Assembly (NCBI GenBank): GCA_016124675.1
Contig: WGNG01000009.1
Coordinates: 1-64,000, forward strand
Length of the DNA: 64,000 bases
Source: Alphaproteobacteria bacterium
Lineage (GTDB): Bacteria > Pseudomonadota > Alphaproteobacteria > Caulobacterales > Maricaulaceae
Direction of reading: 5' to 3'
Shown here: positions 45,349-55,429 of the stretch, one piece after another
How positions within the stretch are numbered: the first letter of the stretch is position 1
How the letters are laid out: every line of letters starts with the position of its first letter
Translations under genes and position numbers: made by a program
The notes under the pieces: model-generated
What the model was told of the DNA's origin: nothing
What the model saw: the letters and a program-made list of their open reading frames with translations, nothing else
Databases searched by the model: none

Positions 45349-45858
45349 TTACTGCGGTCCGGCGCCGCGAGTCGAGGCGGGAGCGCCGTCCCGCGTCCAG
45401 ACCCAGCCGCCAATCCCGCGCGCATGGCCCGCCAGCCGGCCCGGGCGGGTCATCAGACCGGACCAGAGGGGCACGTCCCCATCCCCGCCAAGGAGATCAA
45501 GGCGCAGGCGCTGTTCCGGCTCCAGCCGCCATCGGGTGATCTCGCCAAGCGCTGAGGGGCAATCGCCCGTGACATGGGCGGCGGCGCCTGTGTCTCCGGA
45601 CGCCAGATGCAGAATGCACGCGTCTGATCGCCAATGTCCGGCCAGCGCGTCCTGCGTGATCGCCAGCGGCGGCCCCTCCAGCAGCGAGGCGTGGCGCGGC
45701 AGCACATTGCGCGACGCCGGGGGCGACGGATCAAGGACGGGGCGCACCGGCGAGTCGCCTGCGGCGGCGCAACTTGCCCCGGCGGCAAGGGCGCCAACCC
45801 CGGCCACCCATCGTGCTGCGCGGCCCAACCTGTTGAATCGCGTTTCACCTTGCCTCAA
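45349..45858 (-). CDS. Second Inh/AprI-like protein
   Basis: 169 aa with an N-terminal signal (RWVAGVGALAAGASCAAAG; a Cys there could be lipidated). After a Pro-rich spacer comes an Inh-like core: LAGHWRSDACILHLASG, GDCPSALGEITRWRL and VPLWSGLM. It resembles the downstream gene in order of Trp and Cys marks, so the two are tandem paralogs. They sit head-to-head with the serine-protease autotransporter at 45985. Confidence 0.7.
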   Translation of the reverse strand: MRQGETRFNRLGRAARWVAGVGALAAGASCAAAGDSPVRPVLDPSPPASRNVLPRHASLLEGPPLAITQDALAGHWRSDACILHLASGDTGAAAHVTGDCPSALGEITRWRLEPEQRLRLDLLGGDGDVPLWSGLMTRPGRLAGHARGIGGWVWTRDGAPASTRGAGPQ

Positions 45859-45984
45859 GCTGTTCCTCAGCTAGGTTGATGTCGCCGTATCAATTTCGCG
45901 ACCAGCGCCTCGGCCTTTGATTGCATCGCCTCATCGCGCAAATCCGGCCTGCCTGTTCAATACACATCGCCATCGGGGACCAAC

Positions 45985-48900
45985 ATGATCAAGACACTGA
46001 AGTCCGGCCTTTACGCTGCGGCGTCCGCCGCCGTGCTCACCACGGCGCTGAACGCGCCCGCCCACGCGATCCCGTATCGTGATGATGTCGGCGACCAGGG
46101 CGCCCGGGAATTCGCCGCAGACTGGGATGGCGTCATCCAGATCTTCATGTGGAACCGCACGACCGGCGGAATTTCCTTCAATTGCACCGGTTCGATGATC
46201 AATCCCCGCACCGTGATCAGCGCCGCGCACTGCTTCAACGGCCGGCCGAACGCGGCCTATGGCGCCAACGGTCCGTTCACGCCGATCATCGCCTTCGGCC
46301 CGGACACGTTCGTGCCCCTGTTCAACTGGATCGGCACGGGCCGGCAGTTTGTCGATGATCGCAATGGCCTGACCTTCGCGCTGGATGTGCGCACGCCGGG
46401 CGAGGGCTCGTTCGGCGGGGAGCCGTTCCCGGCCGCCGACGTGGCGATGCTGACCCTGGTTGATCCGCTCTACATGCTGCCAACCTACGGCATGCTGTTC
46501 AGCCCGATCCCGGACGATGTGCTGAGCGCCGGCGTACACGTCAACATGATCGGCTACGGGACGTTCAACCGCGGCTCCAGCACCGCAGGCGCGACCATTA
46601 ACGGCCGACGCCGCGCTGGCGAAAACATGCTCGGCTTCATGGGCAATTTCAATCACTTCTTCCAGGCCATCGCGCAGGATCCTGCAAACGGCTTTGACTC
46701 TCCCTCCGACAATCAGATGCTGTACTGGGTCGATTTCGACAATCCCGACCCGCAAGGCGAGTGCGAGCGTGGCGCCGCATTCGGCTTCACCAACTCCATC
46801 ATCTGCTCGGACTATGCAGGCGGCGGGGCCTTTGTCGGCGGCGACACCGTAATTCTGCCCGGACCGTCGCTGGACCTGTTCCCGGGCGGGGCGCTGCCCA
46901 ACGAGGTCGGCACGGCGGGCGGTGATTCCGGCGGTCCGCTGATGGCGATGAACATCTTCAACAATCCGCTGATCCTGGGCGTCCTGTCGGGCGGCTTTGT
47001 GGACGGCTCGCTCCACGCGCCCGGCCAGTCCTATGGCAAGCTGAGCTATTACAATCCGCTCTTCGCCTGGCATGAATTCATCGCTGAGAACAATCCCTAC
47101 AAATACGTCACCAATACCGGCGGCGGCGACTGGTTCGACGCCTCGATCTGGCAGCAGGTGATGGACCCGAACTACTACATCTACGAGAACGGCCAGATTG
47201 TGAACGGTCTGCCCGGCACGCCGCAGCCCGGCACGAACCCCACCGATCCGTGGGGCGTCGTGTTCGACACCGATGTTCAGGATCTGCTCGCCGCCGGCGC
47301 AGCAGGCGCGGGTGCGCAAGGCCAATCGGCTCAGGACGACGCCGCTGACGGCGTTGTCGCGGTCTCCCATGCCGACGTGCGCGGCGGTGCGGCGTCAAAT
47401 GAATCGGCGGCTGATTTTGCGGCCGACGGCCTGGTGGCGCATTCGAACGCCAGCGTGCGCAGCGGCGGCCAGGGGGCTTCTGGCGCGGATGGCCAGGTCG
47501 ACGGCGAGCCTGCCGCGCTGGACGCGCCAGCCGCAGACGGCGCCGGGCACCATGGGATTGAGGGCGATCTTGTGTCCTTCGATGCGGCTCCGGCGAACAC
47601 CGGCCCCGGCGCGACCGGCTTCGTGCCGGCCAATTTCTACGCCGGCGCTGGCGCGGCCCGCTTCTACGATGTGACTTTGGCGGCGCCGGGCCGGGTGACG
47701 CTGGGCGGCGCCTTCGTCGAGATTGACAAGCTCACCATCGCCGGCGCCGGCGCCGGACTGACGATCGAGGAAGACGGGACGCTCTGGTCGATGATCCGGT
47801 CCGAGGTGTTCGCCGGAAACCTGCGGGTCGACGGCACGCTGGTCACGCGTGAGATCGTGTTGTGGGGCGGGTCGCTGACCGGTTCCGGCGTGATCGACCT
47901 GTTTGACCCGACACTCCTGTTCGGCAACGGCCAGCTGTTCAACGGCGCCCTGTTCAACGTGGCCGGCATCGTCAATCCCGGCATTGCGGATCAAGCCGGC
48001 GCCCTGTCGATGACCGGCGACTATGTCCAGACAGCAGCCGGCGCTTTCCTGATTGACTGGACCGCCACCAGCGCCAGCCGGCTCAATGCCGCCGGATCGA
48101 TTTCGCTGGACGGCGGCTTCGCCGTGAACCCGGCCGCCGGCTATATGCCGCGCTTTGGTGATCGCCGCCGGGTGATGACCTTTACCGGCGATCGGGTTGG
48201 CGGTTTCGCCAGCGCGCTGACGGACCTGCCGGGCGTGCTGTTCTTCGCGCCCGTCTATGGCGCAGGCTGGGTGGACATCCAGATCCAGGCCGCGTCCTTT
48301 GCGGGCTTCGCCAGCTATGAGACGCCGGCCCAGGCGAACCTGGCCCAGCGCCTTGACCAGCAGCGCGGCAGCCAGGCCGGCGGCGCCGGTCCGCTGGGCG
48401 GGCTCTATGACGTGATCGACCTGCTGCCTGCGGGTGCGCTGGTCGATGGCTTCGAAAACCTGGTCCCGCATGAAAGCTGGCATCTGCGCCGCACGGCCAC
48501 CCTGCACAATGAGATGTTCGCGGGCGCCCTGCGCCAGCGGATGATCCAGGCGCCGGGCGCCGCCGCCACGGGCAGGGCCGAGGCGATGTTCTCGCTTCTG
48601 GGTTCCGAAGCCGGCCAGTCCATGGACGGGGCGAGCCTTGCCGCCATCGCGCGGCAGGCGGGCGGGACAGAACCGGTCGTGCATGAAGCCGGCGAGGGCC
48701 GTTCGGTCTTCTTCTCCGGGGGTGTGATCGACGGTTCTGCAGCGACCTCGCTGGCATCGGCGGACGCCGGCATTGACGGCGCGTATGCGATGGCCGGCGC
48801 TGACTTCACGGTTGCCGACAACATCCGCCTGGGCGGCTCCATCGGTTTTGCCAGCTCGGACGCCGAGCAGGTTCTGCCGGGCGGCGGAACGGCCAGCACC

Positions 48901-49548
48901 CGCACCGAGACCCTGCAGGCCAGCGCCTATGCCACGGTGCGTCAGGGCAATTATATCGGTCTGGCCACGGCCTCCTGGGCCGAGCATGACGCCCGCACCC
49001 AGCGCTCGGCAGTGGTGGGCGGTCTGACCCTGCCTGTCACCGGCGACCTTGGCGGGCGGACGGTGGAAGCGAGCTTCACCGGCGCTTACGAGTACGTGAA
49101 CGGGGCCCTGCGGATTATCCCGTCAGCCAGCCTCAGCCTCAGCGAGACCGAGCTGTCGGGCGAACGCCTTGGCGGCTCCCCGCTGGCTGCGTTGACCCTG
49201 CGTGACGCCCGCTTCACCCGGCACGTGGCCCGGGCCGGGGCGGATCTCGGCTACAGCATCGTGGCGGGCAACGCCACCATCGAGCCGCGCGCCTATATCG
49301 GCTACGCCACCCTGCTCAGCAGCGGCGGCGAGAGCGTTGTCGGCGACTTCGCCAGCACGGGCGGAACCGGGATCATCCTGTTCGACACCGGCGTGACGCA
49401 GGACAGCGACTGGCTCGAACTGTCGGTCGGGGCCGCGGCGATCCTCGCCAACGGGGTGGAGCTCAACGCCCAGTACGCGACGCGCGAGCGCAGCAATCTG
49501 GTGCTGGAGAGCAATGTGTTCTCCGTCGGCCTGGCCTTCCGCTTCTAG
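45985..49548 (+). CDS. Autotransporter with N-terminal trypsin-like (S1) protease domain
   Basis: 1187 aa. Sec signal (SGLYAAASAAVLTTALNAPAHA). Protease domain about residues 25-380 with the triad His in ISAAHCF (near 82), Asp in ADVAMLTL (near 152) and Ser in GGDSGGPLMA (near 314). A low-complexity Ala/Asp/Gly stretch follows (430-530), then a beta-helix-like passenger, and a C-terminal autotransporter barrel from about 900 to the terminal Phe (VGLAFRF). The protein secretes its own protease domain through the outer membrane. Substrate unknown. Confidence 0.93.
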   Translation: MIKTLKSGLYAAASAAVLTTALNAPAHAIPYRDDVGDQGAREFAADWDGVIQIFMWNRTTGGISFNCTGSMINPRTVISAAHCFNGRPNAAYGANGPFTPIIAFGPDTFVPLFNWIGTGRQFVDDRNGLTFALDVRTPGEGSFGGEPFPAADVAMLTLVDPLYMLPTYGMLFSPIPDDVLSAGVHVNMIGYGTFNRGSSTAGATINGRRRAGENMLGFMGNFNHFFQAIAQDPANGFDSPSDNQMLYWVDFDNPDPQGECERGAAFGFTNSIICSDYAGGGAFVGGDTVILPGPSLDLFPGGALPNEVGTAGGDSGGPLMAMNIFNNPLILGVLSGGFVDGSLHAPGQSYGKLSYYNPLFAWHEFIAENNPYKYVTNTGGGDWFDASIWQQVMDPNYYIYENGQIVNGLPGTPQPGTNPTDPWGVVFDTDVQDLLAAGAAGAGAQGQSAQDDAADGVVAVSHADVRGGAASNESAADFAADGLVAHSNASVRSGGQGASGADGQVDGEPAALDAPAADGAGHHGIEGDLVSFDAAPANTGPGATGFVPANFYAGAGAARFYDVTLAAPGRVTLGGAFVEIDKLTIAGAGAGLTIEEDGTLWSMIRSEVFAGNLRVDGTLVTREIVLWGGSLTGSGVIDLFDPTLLFGNGQLFNGALFNVAGIVNPGIADQAGALSMTGDYVQTAAGAFLIDWTATSASRLNAAGSISLDGGFAVNPAAGYMPRFGDRRRVMTFTGDRVGGFASALTDLPGVLFFAPVYGAGWVDIQIQAASFAGFASYETPAQANLAQRLDQQRGSQAGGAGPLGGLYDVIDLLPAGALVDGFENLVPHESWHLRRTATLHNEMFAGALRQRMIQAPGAAATGRAEAMFSLLGSEAGQSMDGASLAAIARQAGGTEPVVHEAGEGRSVFFSGGVIDGSAATSLASADAGIDGAYAMAGADFTVADNIRLGGSIGFASSDAEQVLPGGGTASTRTETLQASAYATVRQGNYIGLATASWAEHDARTQRSAVVGGLTLPVTGDLGGRTVEASFTGAYEYVNGALRIIPSASLSLSETELSGERLGGSPLAALTLRDARFTRHVARAGADLGYSIVAGNATIEPRAYIGYATLLSSGGESVVGDFASTGGTGIILFDTGVTQDSDWLELSVGAAAILANGVELNAQYATRERSNLVLESNVFSVGLAFRF

Positions 49549-49579
49549 CGATCGGCCCGGCATTCATACCGGCCTGATG

Positions 49580-49613
49580 ACGCCGCCCCGGATGGCTCCG
49601 GGGCGGCGTTTTC
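49580..49613 (+). terminator. Terminator after the autotransporter
   Basis: ACGCCGCCCCGG-ATGGCT-CCGGGGCGGCGT followed by TTTTC; a perfect 12-bp stem. Confidence 0.88.
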
Positions 49614-49617
49614 ATGT

Positions 49618-50331
49618 TCAAATACCGGTCTGATTGACCCGCGCCATCAGGGCCTCGGCGCTCTCCTTGCGCTCGGAGTACCGGTCCACGAGATAGTCGG
49701 CGCAGTCGCGCGTGAGCAGGGTGAACTTCATCAGCTCCTCCATCACATCGACGATCCTGTCGTAATAGGGCGAGGGCTTCATGCGCCCGTCCGGTCCGAA
49801 TTCAGCCCAGACCTTGGCGATGGAGGACTGGTTGGGAATGGTGATCAGCCGCATCCACCGGCCCAGCACGCGCAGCTGATTGACGGCGTTGAAGCTCTGC
49901 GACCCGCCGCACACCTGCATCACCGCCAGCGTCTTTCCTTGCGTGGGCCGCACGGCGCCCAGCGATAGCGGGATCCAGTCGATCTGGGATTTCATGACGC
50001 CGGTCATGGCGCCGTGGCGCTCCGGGCTCGACCACACCATGCCCTCGCACCAGGTCACCAGCGCGCGCAGCTCGGCCACTTTGGGGTGGTCAGCCTCCGC
50101 GCCATCAGGCAAGGGCAGGCCGGACGGGTTGAAGAAACGGGTCTCGGCCCCCAGACGCTCGAGAATGCGCGCCGCCTCCTCCGCCGCCAGCCGGCTGTAC
50201 GAGACCTCCCTCAGCGACCCGTAGAGCAGGAGGATGCGCGGCCGGTGCGTGCTGCGTGCGGACGGAAACAGCTTCTGCGGCTCGGGCAGGCGGAAGGAGG
50301 CCTCGTCCATTTGCGGCGTGTCGCGGCTCAT
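49618..50331 (-). CDS. arsH: ArsH, NADPH-dependent FMN reductase
   Basis: 237 aa. FMN-binding start [20 protein letters not shown], then [20 protein letters not shown] and [19 protein letters not shown], all specific to ArsH. It oxidises trivalent organoarsenicals and reduces quinones or metals with NADPH. It is the last gene of the ars operon, five bases after acr3. Confidence 0.96.
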   Translation of the reverse strand: MSRDTPQMDEASFRLPEPQKLFPSARSTHRPRILLLYGSLREVSYSRLAAEEAARILERLGAETRFFNPSGLPLPDGAEADHPKVAELRALVTWCEGMVWSSPERHGAMTGVMKSQIDWIPLSLGAVRPTQGKTLAVMQVCGGSQSFNAVNQLRVLGRWMRLITIPNQSSIAKVWAEFGPDGRMKPSPYYDRIVDVMEELMKFTLLTRDCADYLVDRYSERKESAEALMARVNQTGI

Positions 50332-50335
50332 AGGC

Positions 50336-51406
50336 TCAGGTCTCCGGAAAAAGGCGCCGCGTGCGATTGGCCAGGGCGACCAGCGACAGCATCACCGGGA
50401 CCTCCACCAGCACGCCCACCACGGTGGCCAGCGCCGCGCCGGAATTGACGCCGAACATCACGATGGCCACCGCCACGGCGAGCTCGAAGAAATTCGACGT
50501 CCCGATCAGCGCGCAGGGCGCAGCAATGCGGTGCGGCGTCTTCCACGCCCAGGCCGCCGCATAGGCGAGGGCGAAAATGCCATAGGCCTGGATGAGCAGC
50601 GGAACCGCGATCATGGCGATGACCAGCGGGCGCTCCAGGATCACATCGCCCTGAAAGCCGAACAACAGCACCACCGTGGCGATCAGCCCGATCACCGAGG
50701 CCGGTTTGACCCGTCCGGTGAAGGCTGAGACCCGCGCGTCGCCGACAGGCTTGGCGTGACCGCGCGTCAGCCACAGCCGCGTTGCAATGCCTGCAAGCAG
50801 CGGGATCACCACATACAACACGGTGGACAGGATCAGCGTGTCCCAGGGCACGGCGATATCGGTGACGCCCAAGAGGATCGCCACCAGCGGCGCGAAGGCG
50901 AACACCATGATGACGTCATTGGCCGCCACCTGCACCAGCGTGTAATTCGGGTCGCCCCTGGTGAGCTGGGACCAGACGAACACCATGGCTGTGCACGGCG
51001 CGGCGCCCAAAAGGATCAGCCCGGCGATGTATTGCGTGGCGTCTTCGGGCTCGATGAAGGGCGCAAACACAAACTCGAAAAACACCACGGCAAGCCCGGC
51101 CATGGTGAAGGGCTTGATCAGCCAGTTCACCACCAGGGTGATGACCAGCCCCTTGGGCTTGTCGCTCACCCGGGCGAGGCTGGTGAAATCGACGCTGATC
51201 ATCATCGGGTACACCATCGCCCAGATCAGCACCGCCACGGGCAGGTTCACCGAGGCGTATTCCAGGCTCGCCAGAGCGCTGAAGGCGCCGGGGAACCCAT
51301 GGCCAAGGCCGACACCGGCCATGATCGCCAGCGCTACCCAGACCGAAAGCCATTTTTCAAACAGGCCGATCCCGGCGGCGGGCTTGTCCCGGGTGATATC
51401 GGTCAT
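50336..51406 (-). CDS. acr3: ACR3-family arsenite efflux transporter
   Basis: 356 aa with ten membrane helices. ACR3 marks include [25 protein letters not shown] with the conserved Cys needed for As(III), and the WLIKPFTM helix. It exports arsenite using the proton force. It overlaps arsC by four bases and lies between arsC and arsH, so all three are one transcript. Confidence 0.96.
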   Translation of the reverse strand: MTDITRDKPAAGIGLFEKWLSVWVALAIMAGVGLGHGFPGAFSALASLEYASVNLPVAVLIWAMVYPMMISVDFTSLARVSDKPKGLVITLVVNWLIKPFTMAGLAVVFFEFVFAPFIEPEDATQYIAGLILLGAAPCTAMVFVWSQLTRGDPNYTLVQVAANDVIMVFAFAPLVAILLGVTDIAVPWDTLILSTVLYVVIPLLAGIATRLWLTRGHAKPVGDARVSAFTGRVKPASVIGLIATVVLLFGFQGDVILERPLVIAMIAVPLLIQAYGIFALAYAAAWAWKTPHRIAAPCALIGTSNFFELAVAVAIVMFGVNSGAALATVVGVLVEVPVMLSLVALANRTRRLFPET

Positions 51407-51885
51407 GAACAGGCCTCGTGCGCGGCTTTGAGGGCGGCGCTCAGCGCCCCGGGATCATCCGGGCCGGCGCCCGAGGCGAGCACATGCCGGATGCGCGCCT
51501 CCAGCGCCGCATACGTCGCTTCGAAGGCTGCGCGGCAGGCGTCCGGATCATCGATATGGGCGGGGTCGGGCAGGCCCCAATGGGCGCGGGATGGCGCGCC
51601 AGGCCAGACCGGGCAGGGCTCGCTGGCCGCCGAATCGCACACCGTGATCACCGCATCCATGACCGGCGCGTCCGGCGCCTCGAACGCGTCCCAGCGCTTG
51701 GAGCGAAAGCGGGCCGTGTCATGACCGTGGCGCGCCAGCGTGGCCAGCGCTTGCGGGTGCGGTTGCCCCTTGGGGTTGGACCCGGCGGAGAAAGCCGTCA
51801 CGCGCCCCTGCCCCAGCGCGGCAAACAGCGCCTCGCCCAGGATGGAGCGCGCCGAATTGCCCGTGCACAGGATCAGAACATTCAT
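51403..51885 (-). CDS. arsC: Arsenate reductase, low-molecular-weight phosphatase type
   Basis: 160 aa. The P-loop CTGNSARS (residues 7-14) holds the nucleophilic Cys and Arg; [13 protein letters not shown] carries a later Cys used for electron transfer. It reduces arsenate to arsenite with glutathione or thioredoxin. First gene of the minus-strand ars operon, facing arsR across a 112-base gap with an operator. Confidence 0.93.
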   Translation of the reverse strand: MNVLILCTGNSARSILGEALFAALGQGRVTAFSAGSNPKGQPHPQALATLARHGHDTARFRSKRWDAFEAPDAPVMDAVITVCDSAASEPCPVWPGAPSRAHWGLPDPAHIDDPDACRAAFEATYAALEARIRHVLASGAGPDDPGALSAALKAAHEACS

Positions 51886-51947
51886 CGAAACACCCCCGCC
51901 ATCAAACCGGTTTTGCCGCTCATGAGCAGCCGTGATACGATTCCCAC

Positions 51948-51983
51948 TTCAACATTTCAAGAGATATTGAAATGAGCGTTGAA
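51948..51983. promoter_or_regulatory. ArsR operator, nested inverted repeats
   Basis: The inner dyad ATTTCAA-GAGATA-TTGAAAT (51954-51973) lies inside an outer dyad TTCAAC (51948-51953) and GTTGAA (51978-51983). The TTCAA spacing fits known ArsR sites. Position between arsC and arsR would let the repressor control both sides. Confidence 0.8.
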
Positions 51984-51997
51984 GCGAGACAGGGCTC

Positions 51998-52348
51998 ATG
52001 ACGGCAGACACGCTGATACCGGTCCAGGAGACACGCGCGGCGGAGGCCTCGGCGCGTCTGGGCGCGCTGGCGCACGAGACGCGGCTGACCGTGTTCCGGG
52101 CCGTGATGCGCGCCGGCCCGGACGGGCTGCCGGCGGGTGCGCTGGCCGAGGCGGCGCAGGTCAGTGCGTCCAACCTGTCATCCCATCTGAACGTACTTCT
52201 GGGCGCCGGCCTGGTCACCGTGCGCCGGGACGGCCGCCAGCGCATCTATGCGCCCGATCTCGACGCGGTGCGCGCGCTTCTGGGCTTTCTGATCAACGAG
52301 TGCTGCCAGGGCGCGCCGGAAGTCTGTGGCGGGCTGGTGCGCTGCTGA
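51998..52348 (+). CDS. arsR: ArsR-family arsenic-responsive repressor
   Basis: 116 aa. Winged helix-turn-helix: LGALAHETRLTVFRAVMRAG, then AAQVSASNLSSHLNVLLGAGLV as the DNA-reading part. C-terminal Cys residues (INECCQGAPEVCGG) are placed like the As(III) sensor of related alphaproteobacterial ArsR proteins, rather than in the usual CVC motif of helix 3. Divergent from arsC-acr3-arsH. Confidence 0.94.
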   Translation: MTADTLIPVQETRAAEASARLGALAHETRLTVFRAVMRAGPDGLPAGALAEAAQVSASNLSSHLNVLLGAGLVTVRRDGRQRIYAPDLDAVRALLGFLINECCQGAPEVCGGLVRC

Positions 52349-52459
52349 CCGCGCGCGATGAGGCCCGGCCCGGCTCCGGCCTGATTGACCCTGTCGCCGG
52401 GCTGTCATAGGGGCAGGTTAGACACGTCGCCTCGTCGCGGCCCCAGCCAGGATATCATC

Positions 52460-53755
52460 ATGCTCCATCATTTGCGCCCCTTCGCCCTGATCGGCGCCCT
52501 CTGGCTGGCCGGCTGCGCGGCGTCCCAGACCGGCGCGTCCGCCCCCGATGCGCGCGCGGGCGCGGATGAGGAGACGCTGGTGGTCCTGTTCGCGGTGGAT
52601 GGCTTGCGCTGGGACTCGCTGGAGCTCTATGACGTGCCCAATATGCGCGCCCTGGCCGCACGGGGCATGCAGGCCGAGCGCCTGATCCCCGTCACCCCCA
52701 CCTCCACCTTCGTGCAGTTCACCTCGCTGGCCACCGGCCTGTGGCCGGAGGATCACGGCATCCTCAACAACAATACCTGGGACCGCGAACTCAACGAGCG
52801 CTTCACCAATCCCCAGAGCATGCGCGATCCGCGCTGGTGGCATGGCGAACCCTTCTGGATCACGGCTGAACGCCAGGGCGTGCGCACAGCCATCCAGTTC
52901 TGGCTGGCGTCAGAGAATGCGTTTGACGGCGACCGCGCCACGCGCTGGTTCCCCTATCACCATGTGATGCCCTATGAGGACCGCCCGGCGGCGGCCATGA
53001 CCTGGCTGGACGGGCCGGAAGCCCTGCGCCCGCGCCTGATCGCGCTGTATTTCGACCAGCCTGACGGCGCCGGCCATAACTTTGGACCGGATTCAGAGGG
53101 CTATGGCGCCGAGATCAAACGCGTGGACGCCATTCTGGGCCAGATGATCGGCGCGCTGGAGGCCCGCGGCCTGCTGGAACGAACCGACTTCATCTTCCTG
53201 TCCGATCACGGCATGGCGCAGCTCAGCCCCGACCGGGTGATCACCATTGATGATCATTTCGATATCAGCACGGTCTTCATCCCCGAAGTGCACGGGCGCT
53301 GGGGCAATTCCTATCAGCCCTACATGAATCTCTACGCCGAGACCGAAGACGCCGCAGAGGCGGCCTATCAGGCGATGGCCGGCCTGCACCCGAACCTGCG
53401 TGTCTGGCGGCGCGGCGAGATGCCGGACCATATCCGCATCGATCATCCCAGCCGCGGGCCGGACGTGTTCATCATGGCGGACGCCGGCTGGATGCTGACG
53501 TCAGGACAATTGCCTGGACCGGAACGGCCCCTGACCATGCTCGGCACGCATGGCTATGACGCCAACGATCCGTCGATGCACACCGTGCTGATCGGCGCCG
53601 GCCCGTCCTTCCCGCAAGGCCAGACCACCGGCCCGGTGCATCACCTGGACCTGTACATGCTGGTGACCTGCCTTCTGGGCGTGACGCCGGTTCAGACCGA
53701 GGGTGATGCGGACGCGGTCGCGCGCCTCACCGGCGGGCGCTGCCCGGCAGACTAA
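52460..53755 (+). CDS. Nucleotide pyrophosphatase/phosphodiesterase lipoprotein (NPP type)
   Basis: 431 aa from the ATG at 52460; the frame extends upstream to 52385 but lacks the signal. Lipobox LAGC. Alkaline-phosphatase superfamily: FAVDGLRWDSLE with metal Asp, nucleophile Thr in PTSTFVQFTSLATG, YFDQPDGAGHNFGPDS and SDHGMAQ for the zinc ligands, and HGYD near the end. These enzymes cleave nucleotide or lipid phosphodiesters outside the cytoplasm. Likely phosphate or nucleotide scavenging. Confidence 0.92.
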   Translation: MLHHLRPFALIGALWLAGCAASQTGASAPDARAGADEETLVVLFAVDGLRWDSLELYDVPNMRALAARGMQAERLIPVTPTSTFVQFTSLATGLWPEDHGILNNNTWDRELNERFTNPQSMRDPRWWHGEPFWITAERQGVRTAIQFWLASENAFDGDRATRWFPYHHVMPYEDRPAAAMTWLDGPEALRPRLIALYFDQPDGAGHNFGPDSEGYGAEIKRVDAILGQMIGALEARGLLERTDFIFLSDHGMAQLSPDRVITIDDHFDISTVFIPEVHGRWGNSYQPYMNLYAETEDAAEAAYQAMAGLHPNLRVWRRGEMPDHIRIDHPSRGPDVFIMADAGWMLTSGQLPGPERPLTMLGTHGYDANDPSMHTVLIGAGPSFPQGQTTGPVHHLDLYMLVTCLLGVTPVQTEGDADAVARLTGGRCPAD

Positions 53756-54411
53756 TTGGCCACAATGATGCGGGCGGCGTCCGGCGCACGCCCGAACCGG
53801 ATGGTCTGCGCCCCGCGCAATTCGCGCGCGCCGGGGTCAAGCTGGACCACGTTTTCGAACACGCTGGCGAGCTCTACCTCGCGGCCGTCGGCGAAGACGG
53901 CGTAGGCGTCGGGCGCCGCGCCGTCGAACACGAAATCGACGCGGCGCGGCCGTGGCGCGATGAGGGCGCGCAGACCGAGCGCACGGCGCATGGCGGCGCG
54001 GGTCTGGGCGAGAGCGGCTTGCAGATCGGCGAGCGCATAGGTCTGCGCCGGCGCGCCGGTCAGGACAAATTGCACATTCACCGCGACCGCGCCCTGTGGC
54101 GCGTCGGTCGCCAGAAGCAGGCCTGCCGCCAGGCGCTCCGGCGCAGGGGGCGTCACGGCGCCGTCCGGGCCCGGCTCCAGCGCCTGCCAGTCTCCATCGC
54201 CTGCCCCCGTCCAGAAGCGCCGCTCGGTTCCGTCCGGACCCGGCGGCGTGCGCAGCTCATAGCGCAGGGAGAAGGCGCTGCGCTCGTCCTGGGGCAAAGC
54301 ATGGTATTCGCCCCAGAAGGCGAATACGCGCTCGGCAGGGATTGTGCGGGCGTCCGGCGCAGGCAGCGCCGCACCGGCGAGCAAGACAGCGGCCAGGAGA
54401 GCGGCGATCAT
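53752..54411 (-). CDS. Exported protein of unknown function
   Basis: 219 aa. Signal peptide (IAALLAAVLLAGAALPAPDA), then a beta-rich segment with ERVFAFWGEYHALP and SAFSLRYELRTPPG and a second part with RRVDFVFDGAAPDAY. I do not recognise the family. It overlaps the next gene (methyltransferase-like lipoprotein) by four bases at 54408-54411, which suggests joint action in the envelope. It converges on the phosphodiesterase, also by four bases. Confidence 0.75.
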   Translation of the reverse strand: MIAALLAAVLLAGAALPAPDARTIPAERVFAFWGEYHALPQDERSAFSLRYELRTPPGPDGTERRFWTGAGDGDWQALEPGPDGAVTPPAPERLAAGLLLATDAPQGAVAVNVQFVLTGAPAQTYALADLQAALAQTRAAMRRALGLRALIAPRPRRVDFVFDGAAPDAYAVFADGREVELASVFENVVQLDPGARELRGAQTIRFGRAPDAARIIVAN

Positions 54412-55355
54412 TCCGGCGCCGCCGGCTTGCGGAACAGAAGCGTCATGCGGTCCGATTCCCCGATCGCCTCATAGGGCGCGCGATCAAAAGACGGGTCGTG
54501 CGGCTCGCCCAGCGGCGAGGTGCGCCCCACCGGCGGCAGGGTCCACACCCCGAACGGATGGTCGGCCGTATCGGCCGGATTGGCGTTGATCTCGCTGGCC
54601 GCCACCAGTTCAAACCCGGCCTCCGCCGCCAGCGCGATCACGTAATCTTCCTGCACATAGCCCGACGCGGCGCGCGGGTCCTGCACCCGGCTGGCAGGCA
54701 GGCGGTGTTCCACCACGCCCAGAAGGCCGCCGGGCTTCAGCGCCTCGAACATCGCCTCGAACGCCGTCTCGACAAACCCGCCCGCCATCCAGTTATGGGT
54801 GTTGCGGAAAGTGACGATGGCGTCTGCAGAGCCGGGCTCAAGGTCGGTGAACCCGTCCGGGCCGAACGCCGTGAGCGTGAGTTCGCCAAATTCAGGCCGC
54901 TCAAAGCGCGCGGCAAACCGCGCGCGCAGGGCGACCGCGCCCGCATCGTCGGGCGCCACCGCCGGCCAGGCCGCCACATAGCGACCGCCATGGGCCGCGA
55001 TCCAGGGCGCCAGAATATCGGCGTACCAGCCGCCGCCGGGCCAGATCTCCACGATCGTGCCGGACGGATCGAGCGTGAAGAATTCCAGCGTGTCGGCCGG
55101 GTTGCGCGCGCTGTCGCGCGCCCGCGCCGCCGCATCACGCCACGGCGCCGCTGTCACATCACCAAGCCTCGTGAAGTCAAGGTCCTCCGCCGCCTCCGAG
55201 CCGGGCTCATGGGGCGCTGCAACGTCCTGTGCTGCTGGAGCATCCGGCGCGCCTGGCTCATCGCCAGCCGGGCCGTCACCGCCGCAGCCGGCGAGCGAGA
55301 GGCTGAGACCGGCGCAGACGGCCAGCGCGTGCAGAGGGCGGGCGGACCGGATCAT
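54408..55355 (-). CDS. Methyltransferase-like lipoprotein
   Basis: 315 aa from the ATG at 55355 (MIRSARPLHALA). Lipobox LAGC puts it in the envelope. An acidic Pro/Ala linker (residues 30-65) leads to a class I methyltransferase fold with VEIWPGGGWYADILAPW as the SAM-loop position, ADAIVTFRNTHNW, and LKPGGLLGVVEHR. It belongs to the predicted-methyltransferase group often found exported. How SAM would reach the periplasm is not clear, so another activity is possible. Confidence 0.82.
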   Translation of the reverse strand: MIRSARPLHALAVCAGLSLSLAGCGGDGPAGDEPGAPDAPAAQDVAAPHEPGSEAAEDLDFTRLGDVTAAPWRDAAARARDSARNPADTLEFFTLDPSGTIVEIWPGGGWYADILAPWIAAHGGRYVAAWPAVAPDDAGAVALRARFAARFERPEFGELTLTAFGPDGFTDLEPGSADAIVTFRNTHNWMAGGFVETAFEAMFEALKPGGLLGVVEHRLPASRVQDPRAASGYVQEDYVIALAAEAGFELVAASEINANPADTADHPFGVWTLPPVGRTSPLGEPHDPSFDRAPYEAIGESDRMTLLFRKPAAPE

Positions 55356-55429
55356 CAGACATCTCCCATTCGGCCAAGGGTGCAAGTCATGACCAAAGCC
55401 TGCCCCTCCGGCAAGTCGGCGGGGCGCCT

